This document shows, one piece after another, positions 9,065 to 17,556 of a stretch of DNA of 64,000 nucleotides. Numbering within the stretch: the stretch's first letter is position 1; every line of letters starts with the position of its first letter. The notes beneath the pieces are model-generated. The model searched no databases and was not told where the DNA came from. It saw only the letters and a program-made list of their open reading frames with translations. A program made the translations under genes and the position numbers. This stretch comes from Corynebacterium epidermidicanis (GTDB lineage Bacteria > Actinomycetota > Actinomycetes > Mycobacteriales > Mycobacteriaceae): the NCBI RefSeq assembly GCF_001021025.1, contig NZ_CP011541.1, forward strand, positions 1,922,001 through 1,986,000, written 5' to 3'.

Positions 9065-9967
9065 ATGGCTGAACACACACTGGCTCAGTGGCGCAGCGCC
9101 GCCTCGTCCTACTTCGGACGCCTCCAGGTATCCGCCCCGGACGCAGCAGGTTTCCGCGCACAACTGCGGGTAGCCAACCTAGGTGAAGTGATGCTGTTCG
9201 ACATGCACACCCCAGCCCACCATGTCTCCCGTTCCCCAGCAGACATTGACGAGCACAACATCCCCTACTGCAAGCTATCCCTGCAGCTCGCCGGACACTC
9301 GACACTGACCCAAGATGGACGCACGGCAACCTTGACTCCTGGCGACCTCGCGCTCTATGTTTCCCAGCGTCCCTACGAGTTGGACTACCAGTGCGAACAG
9401 CGCACGCTGGTGGTTTTCTTTCCACAGCGTCTCCTCACCGCGACACCCGCCCAGATCAGCGCCCTGACAGCTAAGCCCATCTCCAAGAATGACGGATTGG
9501 GGCGCGTAGCTATTCCGCTTTTCGAGCAGCTAGCCACCAATATCGATATTCTCGACGGCGCCCACGCCGAAGCTCTCGTACGCTCCGCGCTGAACATGCT
9601 GATCTCGGTCTTTGCCAACGAAATCCCCAACGAGCCATCAAACCTGCTCTTTCGTCAGGCGACCGCCTATATTGACCAGCATCTCGCCGATCCCGACCTC
9701 AGCCCCACCACAATCGCAACCGCGCTATTCGTCTCGGTGCGCCACCTACACGCGCAGTTTTCTCGGGAGGGACTCACTGCCGCAGCCTACATTCGGGGCC
9801 GGCGTCTCAGCCGCATCCGCGACGACCTCACCAATCCCCAATTCATCAGCGAACCAATCCAGGCCATCGCGGCCAGGCACGGGCTTATCGACGCCTCCCA
9901 TTTCTCCCGCGCCTTCAAAGCGGAATTCGGAGAGTCCCCCAAGGCGTACCAGGCAAAACATTCCTAA
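9065..9967 (+). CDS. AraC-family transcriptional regulator (FeaR-like)
   Basis: 300 residues. The N-terminal half (LGEVMLFDMHTP, YCKLSLQLAGHSTLTQDGR, YVSQRPYELDY) matches the AraC_binding_2 cupin-like sensor domain seen in FeaR and related activators. The C-terminal 110 residues hold the double HTH, with the AraC signature RHGLIDASHFSRAFKAEFGESP at 275-296 (given in parts: RHGLIDASHF, SRAFKAEFGESP). It is divergent from the aldehyde dehydrogenase-permease-decarboxylase-aminotransferase operon and is its probable activator, perhaps responding to an aromatic amine or aldehyde. No clear Shine-Dalgarno sequence precedes ATG 9065. Confidence 0.8.
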   Translation: MAEHTLAQWRSAASSYFGRLQVSAPDAAGFRAQLRVANLGEVMLFDMHTPAHHVSRSPADIDEHNIPYCKLSLQLAGHSTLTQDGRTATLTPGDLALYVSQRPYELDYQCEQRTLVVFFPQRLLTATPAQISALTAKPISKNDGLGRVAIPLFEQLATNIDILDGAHAEALVRSALNMLISVFANEIPNEPSNLLFRQATAYIDQHLADPDLSPTTIATALFVSVRHLHAQFSREGLTAAAYIRGRRLSRIRDDLTNPQFISEPIQAIAARHGLIDASHFSRAFKAEFGESPKAYQAKHS

Positions 9968-10219
9968 GCTTGTGTTTTTGCCAGACATGAAGAAATGAAA
10001 GATGCTGTTCGTGGTCACACTGTTGGTGCGGCAAGCGATCCCGCCCAGGCCATGACATTCAGGCAAGCGTCGCACACCAGCACAAGAAATCCCATCAGGC
10101 ACTAGTGCAGACAAGCTTCAAAACGAGATCAAGAACCACGCCTAATCAGCTTCAGTTTCAACACGGGTTACTCAGATCCCCGCCCGCGACAAGCGGGGTC
10201 AAGTCGCCCAAGCATGACG

Positions 10220-10253
10220 AAGGGCCGTGGGGAAAGATTCCCGCACGGCCCTT
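10220..10253. terminator. Bidirectional intrinsic terminator
   Basis: AAGGGCCGTG at 10220-10229 pairs perfectly with CACGGCCCTT at 10244-10253, and an inner GGG/CCC extends the stem. It is followed by TTTT and lies between the AraC gene and the convergent DoxX-like gene. The rest of 9968-10219 shows no gene I can support. Confidence 0.8.
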
Positions 10254-10269
10254 TTGCCGGAAAAGTCGA

Positions 10270-10680
10270 TTACTTTTCCTTGTCGTTAACTCCAGCCAAC
10301 AATGCCAGACCCATAGCTACCAACCAAGAGTCCTTTGCCAAAGGCAAGCCCGCTTCGGTTGGGCGAATGTTGTCAGATTCGGTGTTGCCATCGTTGCCGA
10401 AGTACAGGCTAAGCAGGCCAGAACCGAAGCCGGTGAGGGCCAAGCCCGCGATGCGGTTAGGTACGAATGGCAGCAGGAGGCTGGCAGCTACGGCCGTTTC
10501 GGCGAACCCGAGCACGGTGCCGAACTTGTCAGCAGGAATCTGCTTCACCAGCGGCATGCCGGTAGCAGCAAATTCTTGCATGCCGGCGGATACTTCCGCT
10601 GGCATACCAATCTTGCCGAGTCCGGAGTTAAGGATAAAAGCGCCTGGAATTGCGCGGAGTGCGAGTGCTGCAAGATTCAT
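10270..10680 (-). CDS. DoxX-like small membrane protein
   Basis: 136 residues with four hydrophobic segments: the N-terminal LALRAIPGAFILNSGLGKIG, then FGTVLGFAETAVAASLLLPF, IAGLALTGFGSGLLSLYFG and SWLVAMGLALLAGV. This arrangement and the early R-x-x-x-G-x-x-x-L-x-x-G-x-x-K pattern resemble the DoxX/DUF4267-like family. DoxX relatives are linked to redox or thiosulfate metabolism, but this protein's function is unknown. ATG 10680 has GGAAAGGG seven bases upstream and was preferred over longer starts. It is monocistronic. Confidence 0.65.
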   Translation of the reverse strand: MNLAALALRAIPGAFILNSGLGKIGMPAEVSAGMQEFAATGMPLVKQIPADKFGTVLGFAETAVAASLLLPFVPNRIAGLALTGFGSGLLSLYFGNDGNTESDNIRPTEAGLPLAKDSWLVAMGLALLAGVNDKEK

Positions 10681-10865
10681 GGTGGTTCCCTTTCCAAAGA
10701 TTGTTGATATGTCTACAATTATAGCGCGTGGTGCCAATTTGCGCAAGGTATCCGACAAAGTTGTTACACACCTCTTTTCTCACCCTCCCCCGTTTCTTAA
10801 GGTTATTGCCATTTTTTGACCTTGGTGTGACAATGGAAATTCCTTGCTTTTACCGAGACTGATTC

Positions 10866-12089
10866 ATGAGGAGTATTGTGCGACGGTCCGCAAATAGGTT
10901 TCTAGCCACGATGTCCACTCTCGGATTGGTTATCGGATTGACCGTGGCGGCGCCGTCGGCAAGCGCGCAAAGCTCACAGTTTCAGCCGGGTGGTGTGTTG
11001 GGCAGTTCGGCACTAACAGGCCTGAGTGCCGAACCCACCAAGCCACTTCACGCGAGCAGCGAGGCGATGTTTTCCTCTCCCCTCGTCGCGCAAGGTGGCG
11101 TCAATGCGCTGCTGAGCTCGCTGGCCATCGTGGGCTCATCTGAACTGCCTGTTTTCGGAAGCACTTTTGTGGAACCGCCCTTCCCCACGGTTCCGGGGAT
11201 TACGAGGCCAAAGGTCGTCGAGAAGCGGCAGGAAGACCGCGCCGAACGTTGGATCATTGCCTCTCCCGCTATGGAACGCGAAGTGGAGGTATTGGTTCGC
11301 CCGGCGCGAAGCACGACTGCCACTGCACCTGTGCTCTACCTGCTCGACGGAGTGGATGCGAAACCGGCGGGCGAATGGTTGAGCCCCGGCGACGCAGCAC
11401 AATTCGGCGATGACGTCACCCTGGTGATGCCGACCCAAGCCCGGGCATCGCTATGGATGGACTGGGACAATGACGACCCAGTCCTCGGGCGAAACAAATG
11501 GGAGACGTTCCTCACCGAGGAACTCCCTGGCCTGGTGGAAGCCCAACCCGAAGTGCGATTCAACGGTAAACGCGCTATTGGTGGGATTTCGATGGGCGCC
11601 AACGCGGCTGTGATGATCGCCAACCTCAACCCCGGCAGATACGACGCCGTCTTCGGCATTTCCGGTTGCTACTCCACCCTCGACGACATTGGCCACCAGA
11701 TCACCAACCTCATGGTGTCCTCGCGTGGCGGGAATTTGGACAACGTGTGGGGCCCCTTCGGCTCGCCGGGCTGGCAGCGCCACGACGTTGTTTCCGACCC
11801 TTCCGGACTAGCCGGAACCCGCATGTACCTTAGCGCTGGTAGCGGCGTGATTAACGACGCCGAGCGCGAGTTCTTCTACAACGCCACCAGGTCGTCCGAG
11901 ATCGCATTAAGCGCCACCCTGGAAGCAGGTGTACGCACCTGCACCCAGCGTCTCGAACGCGAAATGAATCGCCACGACCTCGCCAGTAACGCTCGCTTTG
12001 CTTACTCCGACCGTGGTGCCCACACCTGGATGAACTTCAACACCCAGGTGGGGCCTGCTTGGGAATACATCCGCCCGGCGCTTTACTAG
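10866..12089 (+). CDS. Secreted mycolyltransferase (Ag85/Cmt esterase family)
   Basis: 407 residues. The signal peptide ends with the A-x-A at PSASAQSS (around residue 35). The alpha/beta-hydrolase domain of the antigen-85 family follows, with PVLYLLDG at 155-162, WETFLTEELP at 212-221, nucleophile S242 in GGISMGANAA and catalytic H386 in GAHTW. Family members move mycolic acids onto trehalose or arabinogalactan in the outer envelope of Corynebacteriales. A stretch of about 80 residues between signal peptide and catalytic domain is unassigned. The start is ATG 10866, with the weak GGAG-poor leader ACTGATTC. Its presence is the best taxonomic marker in the window. Confidence 0.85.
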   Translation: MRSIVRRSANRFLATMSTLGLVIGLTVAAPSASAQSSQFQPGGVLGSSALTGLSAEPTKPLHASSEAMFSSPLVAQGGVNALLSSLAIVGSSELPVFGSTFVEPPFPTVPGITRPKVVEKRQEDRAERWIIASPAMEREVEVLVRPARSTTATAPVLYLLDGVDAKPAGEWLSPGDAAQFGDDVTLVMPTQARASLWMDWDNDDPVLGRNKWETFLTEELPGLVEAQPEVRFNGKRAIGGISMGANAAVMIANLNPGRYDAVFGISGCYSTLDDIGHQITNLMVSSRGGNLDNVWGPFGSPGWQRHDVVSDPSGLAGTRMYLSAGSGVINDAEREFFYNATRSSEIALSATLEAGVRTCTQRLEREMNRHDLASNARFAYSDRGAHTWMNFNTQVGPAWEYIRPALY

Positions 12090-12099
12090 CGCTGTGAGC

Positions 12100-13326
12100 C
12101 TAGCTAAGCCGACGCGCACCATCACCAGGAACAGCCAGCAAGAACGAGCATTCGGGGAAACCAGCATCAGCAGCTGCCCGCGAAATCTGTGCCACGGTAT
12201 CTTCTACTTCGGATTCTGGCAGCAAAACAATAACGCTACCGCCAAAGCCGCCTCCCGTCATTCGGGCCCCAAAGCGGCCCGCAGCCTGAAACGCCGACTC
12301 TAATTCCTCGGTGACTACTTCGTACAGATCCCGCAGGGATTCGTGACTTTCCTGCATATACTGTCGAAAAGCTGCCATGTCCGCATCCTGCAAAGCCTCA
12401 GCCGCTTTCAATGTACGCTGGGTTTCTTCAACCACATGCTGCAATCTTCTGCGAACAATGCTGGCGTCAAGTCCTTGTTCTATCGCCCAAGCGTCGGCTT
12501 GCGAAAGCGCCTGTTCTGCTGCAATCTCCCGTAGGGTTTTCCCCTCTCCAACCAGCGCTAGAGAGACCTCGTCAATAATGCCTCGTCGACTGGCATATTG
12601 ACCGTCGTTGAGGGCGTGGGGTGCATTAGTGTCAGCGACGAGCAACACCATGTCTTGAGCTGCGAGGTCAAACGGCACCAACGTGACGGTGTCAGCATGA
12701 AAATCAATAACCAAAGCTTTCCCGGCGACGCCGAACAAGGAGGCTCGCTGATCTAACCCGCCGGTGGAAGCTCCGACCACATCGTTTTCTGCTCGCATGC
12801 ACACGGGCACCAGTTGCCCTCTCTCTTCCTGCGACGGTGCGTGACCATGAGTCAACTCGAAAGCAGCTACAGCGATTGCGCACTCAAGAGCCGCTGAGCT
12901 CGACAGCCCAGAGCCAACAGGCACATCAGAGACAATTGCGATATCCATCCCAGGGCAATTAGGCCAAATGCCCGACTGCTGTCCAGCCCACAGCACACCG
13001 ACCACATAGCCAGCCCAATTGTCAGGGTGCTTCGGACCTACCTCGGAGAGTTCCATCTCAAAACTTAAAGGGTCGATCGCACCAGGTGCCTGGGATATTA
13101 TCCTGACTCGTTGGTCAGAGCGTAGTCGCACGGCAAGCGCCGTCATCTGGGTAAGAGCAAAGGGAATGCTCACCCCTCCGGCATAATCGACATGATCGCC
13201 GATAACGTTTACTCGGCCAGGAGCAGCCCATACTCCGGCGGGTTTCGTACCAAAGTGGTCGTCGAAAAGCTGTCGGGCATCGCGATCGAGCTCTTCAGGA
13301 GTGCGAGTATTAATCCACTGGGTCAT
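12100..13326 (-). CDS. galK: Galactokinase
   Basis: 408 residues, GHMP kinase family. Motif 1 is GRVNVIGDHVDYAGG at 37-51, motif 2 is VPVGSGLSSSAALE at about 136-148, and motif 3 is GARMTGGGFGGS near residue 345. It phosphorylates galactose at C1 with ATP, the first step of the Leloir pathway. ATG 13326 follows the galT stop (13329-13331) by two bases, so the two genes are translationally coupled. GTG codons at 13332-13335 are alternative starts. It is the last gene of the galM-symporter-orf-galT-galK operon. Confidence 0.95.
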   Translation of the reverse strand: MTQWINTRTPEELDRDARQLFDDHFGTKPAGVWAAPGRVNVIGDHVDYAGGVSIPFALTQMTALAVRLRSDQRVRIISQAPGAIDPLSFEMELSEVGPKHPDNWAGYVVGVLWAGQQSGIWPNCPGMDIAIVSDVPVGSGLSSSAALECAIAVAAFELTHGHAPSQEERGQLVPVCMRAENDVVGASTGGLDQRASLFGVAGKALVIDFHADTVTLVPFDLAAQDMVLLVADTNAPHALNDGQYASRRGIIDEVSLALVGEGKTLREIAAEQALSQADAWAIEQGLDASIVRRRLQHVVEETQRTLKAAEALQDADMAAFRQYMQESHESLRDLYEVVTEELESAFQAAGRFGARMTGGGFGGSVIVLLPESEVEDTVAQISRAAADAGFPECSFLLAVPGDGARRLS

Positions 13327-13328
13327 TT

Positions 13329-14444
13329 TCACCACAGTTCCTTAAATCGGGAGGCGATGCGCTCCGGCGTGGTGTCGTTGATCCACACGCCTTGCGAGGA
13401 TTCCGATCCGGCAAGGAATTTCATCCGGTTCGGGGAGCGCATCAGGGAGAATAATTGGAGATGTAATCGGCCGTACCGGCGAAGTTGCGGATCTACTGGG
13501 GCTTGAGTCCACCCGGCGATATAAGGGGTGCGTTCCACCCCGGGAAAGAACTTATCTACGGCTTTGTACAGCCGACTCAACAGCCCGGCTAGCTCACGCT
13601 TTTCGAAGTCATGAAGCTCAGTAAAATCCGCCACATGGCGGTTGGGCATGACGACGACCTCCATCGGCCATTTCGCTGCGGCAGGGACAAAGACGGTGAA
13701 GCTCTCCGTCTCCTCCACGATTCGAGTTCTTGCGGCCTTTTCCTGCGCCAAAATCTCAGAAAAAAGCTCACAACCTTGTTCTTTTTCGAATTCCTGGGCG
13801 CGATTCACAATGGCGCGTAACCGTGGGCTCAAGAACGGGTACGAGTAAATCTGGCCATGCGGGTGCTGGAGGGTAACTCCGATCTCCTCCCCTCGATTTT
13901 CAAAGGGGAATACCTGCTGGACACCCGGCAGTGCCGAGAGCGCCGCGGTGCGATGTCCCCATGCTTCGATGACCGTGCGGATTCTCGTTTCCGGAAGATC
14001 CTTGAAGGAGACGGAAGGGTCCTCGGTAAAACAGACTACTTCGCAGCGTGCCAGCGCGGGCTTGCGCGGGTACAGGCCCATTTCGTCTACGTGATCGGCC
14101 CAATCGCCTGAAATGTCGACATGCATTGAAAATGACGGAAAGCGGTTTTCAAAGACCACGACGTCATAGGTGGGTGAGGGAATTTCAGTGGGGAGCTGAC
14201 CAGGTTGAGTTGGTGCAAGGGGATTTTCATTTGCCGGAGGCATGAATGTTCGGTTCATGCGGTGGGCAGCAAATGCAACCCAGTCACCGGTGAACGGATC
14301 ACGTCGAATCTCAGAGGTGACATGGGTCTTGGGGAGGTCCCGTGAGTCAACTAGCACGCGCTCACCGGGTTCGTGTTGGCGGTCATCAAAGTAGATGATT
14401 TCGCGCCCATCAGACAGGTTTGCGGTTGTGATATTAAGAGTCAT
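13329..14444 (-). CDS. galT: Galactose-1-phosphate uridylyltransferase
   Basis: 371 residues. The active-site HPHGQ motif lies at 194-198, with H196 expected to be the nucleophile that carries UMP. The N-terminal RRDPFTGDWVAFAAHRMNR and C-terminal RRYGRLHLQLFSLMRSPN stretches are also family-typical. It exchanges UMP between UDP-glucose and galactose-1-phosphate. Together with galK and galM it gives all Leloir enzymes except UDP-glucose 4-epimerase (galE), which is not in this window. ATG 14444 starts the gene 30 bases after the small membrane protein gene. Confidence 0.95.
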   Translation of the reverse strand: MTLNITTANLSDGREIIYFDDRQHEPGERVLVDSRDLPKTHVTSEIRRDPFTGDWVAFAAHRMNRTFMPPANENPLAPTQPGQLPTEIPSPTYDVVVFENRFPSFSMHVDISGDWADHVDEMGLYPRKPALARCEVVCFTEDPSVSFKDLPETRIRTVIEAWGHRTAALSALPGVQQVFPFENRGEEIGVTLQHPHGQIYSYPFLSPRLRAIVNRAQEFEKEQGCELFSEILAQEKAARTRIVEETESFTVFVPAAAKWPMEVVVMPNRHVADFTELHDFEKRELAGLLSRLYKAVDKFFPGVERTPYIAGWTQAPVDPQLRRYGRLHLQLFSLMRSPNRMKFLAGSESSQGVWINDTTPERIASRFKELW

Positions 14445-14474
14445 TACTGCTTGTCCTGAATCCTTTGCTGCATA

Positions 14475-14789
14475 CTAGTCGCTGCCGTTGACGATAATTG
14501 GACGAAGCCGTGCCCACACCATGAAGCCAATGCCCACAATGAGCATGCCGATGCCAGCCCAAAGGTTATCGGCTGCACTTTTTAGCTCGCCGTTTTCCGG
14601 GTTGTAGCCAGGGTCGAGCACAAAGCTGCACACGATTAAAACAATGCCGTAAATGCCGATCAGTGCTCCGATCACATTGCGAATATCGAACGCGCCGGCG
14701 ATGTGGGGTGTTGATGCTTTCGGTGATTCCTGCAGAGATTCCGCTACGTGACGAAGTGGTGTATCTGCGGGCTTTGATGAATGTGACAT
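14475..14789 (-). CDS. Small two-helix membrane protein in the galactose operon
   Basis: 104 residues: a polar N-terminus of about 35, a first helix IGALIGIYGIVLIVCSFVL, a short loop PGYNPENGELKSA, and a second helix WAGIGMLIVGIGFMVWARL. I recognise no characterised family, but small proteins of this form are often encoded next to solute:sodium symporters. It lies 20 bases downstream of the symporter gene, and ATG 14789 is preceded by AGGAGATCCTC-like sequence on the minus strand. It may help symporter assembly; that is inference from position. Confidence 0.7.
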   Translation of the reverse strand: MSHSSKPADTPLRHVAESLQESPKASTPHIAGAFDIRNVIGALIGIYGIVLIVCSFVLDPGYNPENGELKSAADNLWAGIGMLIVGIGFMVWARLRPIIVNGSD

Positions 14790-14809
14790 GAGGATCTCCT
14801 AGTGGGCTG

Positions 14810-16459
14810 CTACATGAAGACGATGTTGAGGGCGACGACCATGATCAGGCAGATTATGCCCAGCGGAACGGTGCGTTGGTACCACGGCAACGTAGCTTCC
14901 GCTGCATCTTCAAAGTGGTCTTTCGGGGTAACCGAACGAACAAATCCGACGAGCTCTGCATCTGGCTTCGGTGTGGTGAAGCTGGAAACTACTATCGAAA
15001 CCACGATGTCTGTCACGAAGGCGATAGTCGCAGCCAGGAACGCTGTCCCCTGCCCAGGCAATTGGAGGAGAGGATCTGCCCCCAGGGAGAGCGACCAGAA
15101 ACCTACTGCTGCCAACGTGCCTGAGACAAGCCCCGCCCAGCCAGCATGCGGTGTCATGCGTTTCCAGAACATACCCAAAATGAACGTGGCGAATAGCGGG
15201 GCGTTAAAGAACCCAAACAGGGTTTGCAGGTAGTCCATCACGTTGCCGAAGTTTTGTGCCAGCAACGCGGTGAACATAGCAATAACAGTGGCCACTACCG
15301 TAGCAATCCGCCCAAACTTCAAGTAGTAACCATCCTCGCGGTCCTTCACCACGTAGGTCTGCCAAATATCGTAGGAAATCACCGTGTTAAAAGCGGAAAT
15401 GTTCGCAGCCATGCCGGCCATGAAAGATGCGAGCAGGCCGGTAATGGCCACGCCCAGCAGTCCGTTCGGCAGCAGGTCGCGCATGAGCAGCAGCACGGCG
15501 TCATTTGGCTTTGCCGTAGGGCTATCTCCCATGAGTTCGGCCACCGTCACGGAAGCAACCATGCCTGGAAGTACAACGAGGAACGGGATGAACATCTTCG
15601 GGAATGCGCCAATGATCGGCGTCTTTCGGGCAGCCGATAGCGACTCAGAGGCCATAGCACGCTGAACTTCAACGAAATTCGTGGTCCAGTAACCGAAGGA
15701 AAGCACAAACCCCAAGCCAAAAGTGATGCCGATAACTGAAAGCACTGGGCTGGCAAAGCCGGAAAGTCCCTGACCGGGCCAGGTGTGGAAGTTTGCTTCG
15801 GTAGCTACAGCTGTTTTCAGCCCAGACCAGCCCCCAACGCGATTCATGCCGATGATGGTCAGTGGTAGCAGTGCCGCCACGATGACAAAGAATTGCAGTA
15901 CTTCGTTATAGATCGCTGCTGATAGTCCTCCCAAAGTGATATAAGACAGCACAATCAGAGCAGCGACCACCAACGTGACCCACAGTGGCCAGCCAAGCAA
16001 CGCGTTAACAATTTTGGCGAGCAGCAAAAGGTTGACACCTGCGATGAGCAACTGTGCCAGTGCAAACGAGATCGCGTTGACCAGGTGCGCGCCAGCGCCG
16101 AATCGACGACGCATAAACTCGGGCACTGACCGGACTTTGGACCCGTAGTAGAAGGGCATCATCACTATTCCAAGGAACACCATCGCGGGTACGGCGCCGA
16201 TCCAGAAATAGTGCATCGTCTGGAAACCATATTGAACGCCGTTGGCGGACATACCGATAATTTCCACCGCGCCCAGGTTGGCGGACACAAAAGCTAACCC
16301 TGTAACCCAAGCTGGTAGCCCACGGCCGGAAAGAAAGAAATCGATTGATGATGACACCCTGGATTTTGCAGCCCAGCCTATGCCAAGAACGAAGAGGAAA
16401 TACAGCGCCACGAGGGTGTAATCGACCCAGGACGCGTCGAGACGCAATGCGGAATCCAT
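14810..16459 (-). CDS. Sodium/solute symporter, SSS/SGLT family (probable galactose uptake)
   Basis: 549 residues with about 14 membrane helices. Family marks are GRGLPAWVTGLAFVSANLGA near residue 40, the GMSANGVQYG helix, and RRRFGAGAHLVNAI. SGLT-type symporters such as vSGLT import galactose or glucose with Na+. The start is ATG 16459, with AGAAGGATC eight bases upstream; a longer reading to 16531 would run into galM. It lies 10 bases downstream of galM. The operon position makes galactose (or a galactoside) the likely substrate. Confidence 0.85.
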   Translation of the reverse strand: MDSALRLDASWVDYTLVALYFLFVLGIGWAAKSRVSSSIDFFLSGRGLPAWVTGLAFVSANLGAVEIIGMSANGVQYGFQTMHYFWIGAVPAMVFLGIVMMPFYYGSKVRSVPEFMRRRFGAGAHLVNAISFALAQLLIAGVNLLLLAKIVNALLGWPLWVTLVVAALIVLSYITLGGLSAAIYNEVLQFFVIVAALLPLTIIGMNRVGGWSGLKTAVATEANFHTWPGQGLSGFASPVLSVIGITFGLGFVLSFGYWTTNFVEVQRAMASESLSAARKTPIIGAFPKMFIPFLVVLPGMVASVTVAELMGDSPTAKPNDAVLLLMRDLLPNGLLGVAITGLLASFMAGMAANISAFNTVISYDIWQTYVVKDREDGYYLKFGRIATVVATVIAMFTALLAQNFGNVMDYLQTLFGFFNAPLFATFILGMFWKRMTPHAGWAGLVSGTLAAVGFWSLSLGADPLLQLPGQGTAFLAATIAFVTDIVVSIVVSSFTTPKPDAELVGFVRSVTPKDHFEDAAEATLPWYQRTVPLGIICLIMVVALNIVFM

Positions 16460-16469
16460 AATGATCCTT

Positions 16470-17417
16470 CTATTTGATCGATGGTGAAACTGCGAAAATG
16501 TGGACCTGATGCGAAAGTGGCTCACTAGCACGCAGGATGTCCAAACAGGTACCGGTTACCAACGCGTTGGGTGGCGCACTCATCGGCTCGACGGCCACTG
16601 ATCGGCCTCGGCCGGGATAGGGTTCGCCCCACGTGGGATCAGGCGTGAAGATTTGCAACCAATCCAACCCCGCGGAACAGTGCATTTCTACCCCGCTGCC
16701 TGCGCTGGTGAGACGCACTGCGCCATCCGTGGCGTGAAAACAGTCGTCGAGAAGCACGCCCCGCATGGGCAGCTGCGCCAGATTGAGCTTGGGGTCGGTG
16801 AGTTCACCGCGGGGCAGGTTGCGATCGTCTAGGGGCAGTTGCTTATCGACGTGCACCTCGAGCACACATTCGTCTAGTGGCGCTCCTTGCGCATTGAGAT
16901 AGGTGTGCAGGCCAAAGGCATAGGGCGTTTGGGGTGCGCTTCCGGTGGCGGTAAAGGTGGCGTGCAAGCCATCCTCACCGAGCTGGTAGGTGGCGGTGAT
17001 AGTGAGGGGCCAAGGCCAAAATTCGGTTTCCGGGATCTCGACAGCGAGCACGGTGTGGGCGGGTAACTGTTTGAGGATTTGCCACTGCCGATCGCTGACG
17101 AATCCATGGATGGCGTTGTTGCGTTCTGGTTCGTTGATCGGGAGGCGGAACCGCTGTCCATTGAAAGCGAAGGTGCCGTCAGCTACCCGGTTGGGCCAAG
17201 GCGCGAGTACTACTCCGGCCGAGAGCGGCGGGAATTCGCCGTCTGGATATGTCTCGATCAGCGGTGCTCCCCGCCAGGTAAGCGCTTTTAGCCCTCCTCC
17301 CCACGTGGAGATTTCTGCCCGGTAATCCCCCAAAGCTAAAGGTACGACCGGGCTGGTGTTTGCGCTTTTCGACGCCCGTTCGGTGTCTCCACCGGGGTGG
17401 GCTGAGTCGCCAAACAT
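16470..17417 (-). CDS. galM: Aldose 1-epimerase (galactose mutarotase)
   Basis: 315 residues of the galactose-mutarotase-like beta-sandwich family: APWPNRVADGTFAFNG near residue 70, the NAIHGF histidine motif near 95, FGLHTYLNA with a second conserved histidine, and Glu in SVAVEPMSAPPNAL near the C-terminus as the likely base. It interconverts alpha- and beta-galactose to feed galK. ATG 17417, with AAGGAG six bases upstream, was preferred over ATG 17489. It is the first gene of the galactose operon. Confidence 0.85.
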   Translation of the reverse strand: MFGDSAHPGGDTERASKSANTSPVVPLALGDYRAEISTWGGGLKALTWRGAPLIETYPDGEFPPLSAGVVLAPWPNRVADGTFAFNGQRFRLPINEPERNNAIHGFVSDRQWQILKQLPAHTVLAVEIPETEFWPWPLTITATYQLGEDGLHATFTATGSAPQTPYAFGLHTYLNAQGAPLDECVLEVHVDKQLPLDDRNLPRGELTDPKLNLAQLPMRGVLLDDCFHATDGAVRLTSAGSGVEMHCSAGLDWLQIFTPDPTWGEPYPGRGRSVAVEPMSAPPNALVTGTCLDILRASEPLSHQVHIFAVSPSIK

Positions 17418-17487
17418 GCGTTGCTCCTTATGTGAGCTCACTGATAAGTAGGCGACCAAAGTGGCCACCGCCTCACTACTAAGCCAC

Positions 17488-17517
17488 ACTCTAAGTCTTC
17501 TTGACCAATCAAGTCAA
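17488..17517 (-). promoter_or_regulatory. Candidate galactose-operon promoter with overlapping inverted-repeat operator
   Basis: On the minus strand TTGACT (17517-17512), an 18-base spacer and TAGAGT (17493-17488) form a sigma-A-like promoter. TTGAC-N7-GTCAA (17501-17517) is an inverted repeat over the -35 box, a plausible repressor site. The galM start is about 70 bases downstream. Confidence 0.45.
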
Positions 17518-17556
17518 TGAGCTAGAGAGCAACGGCTGGTAGGTATCGACCAGCTG

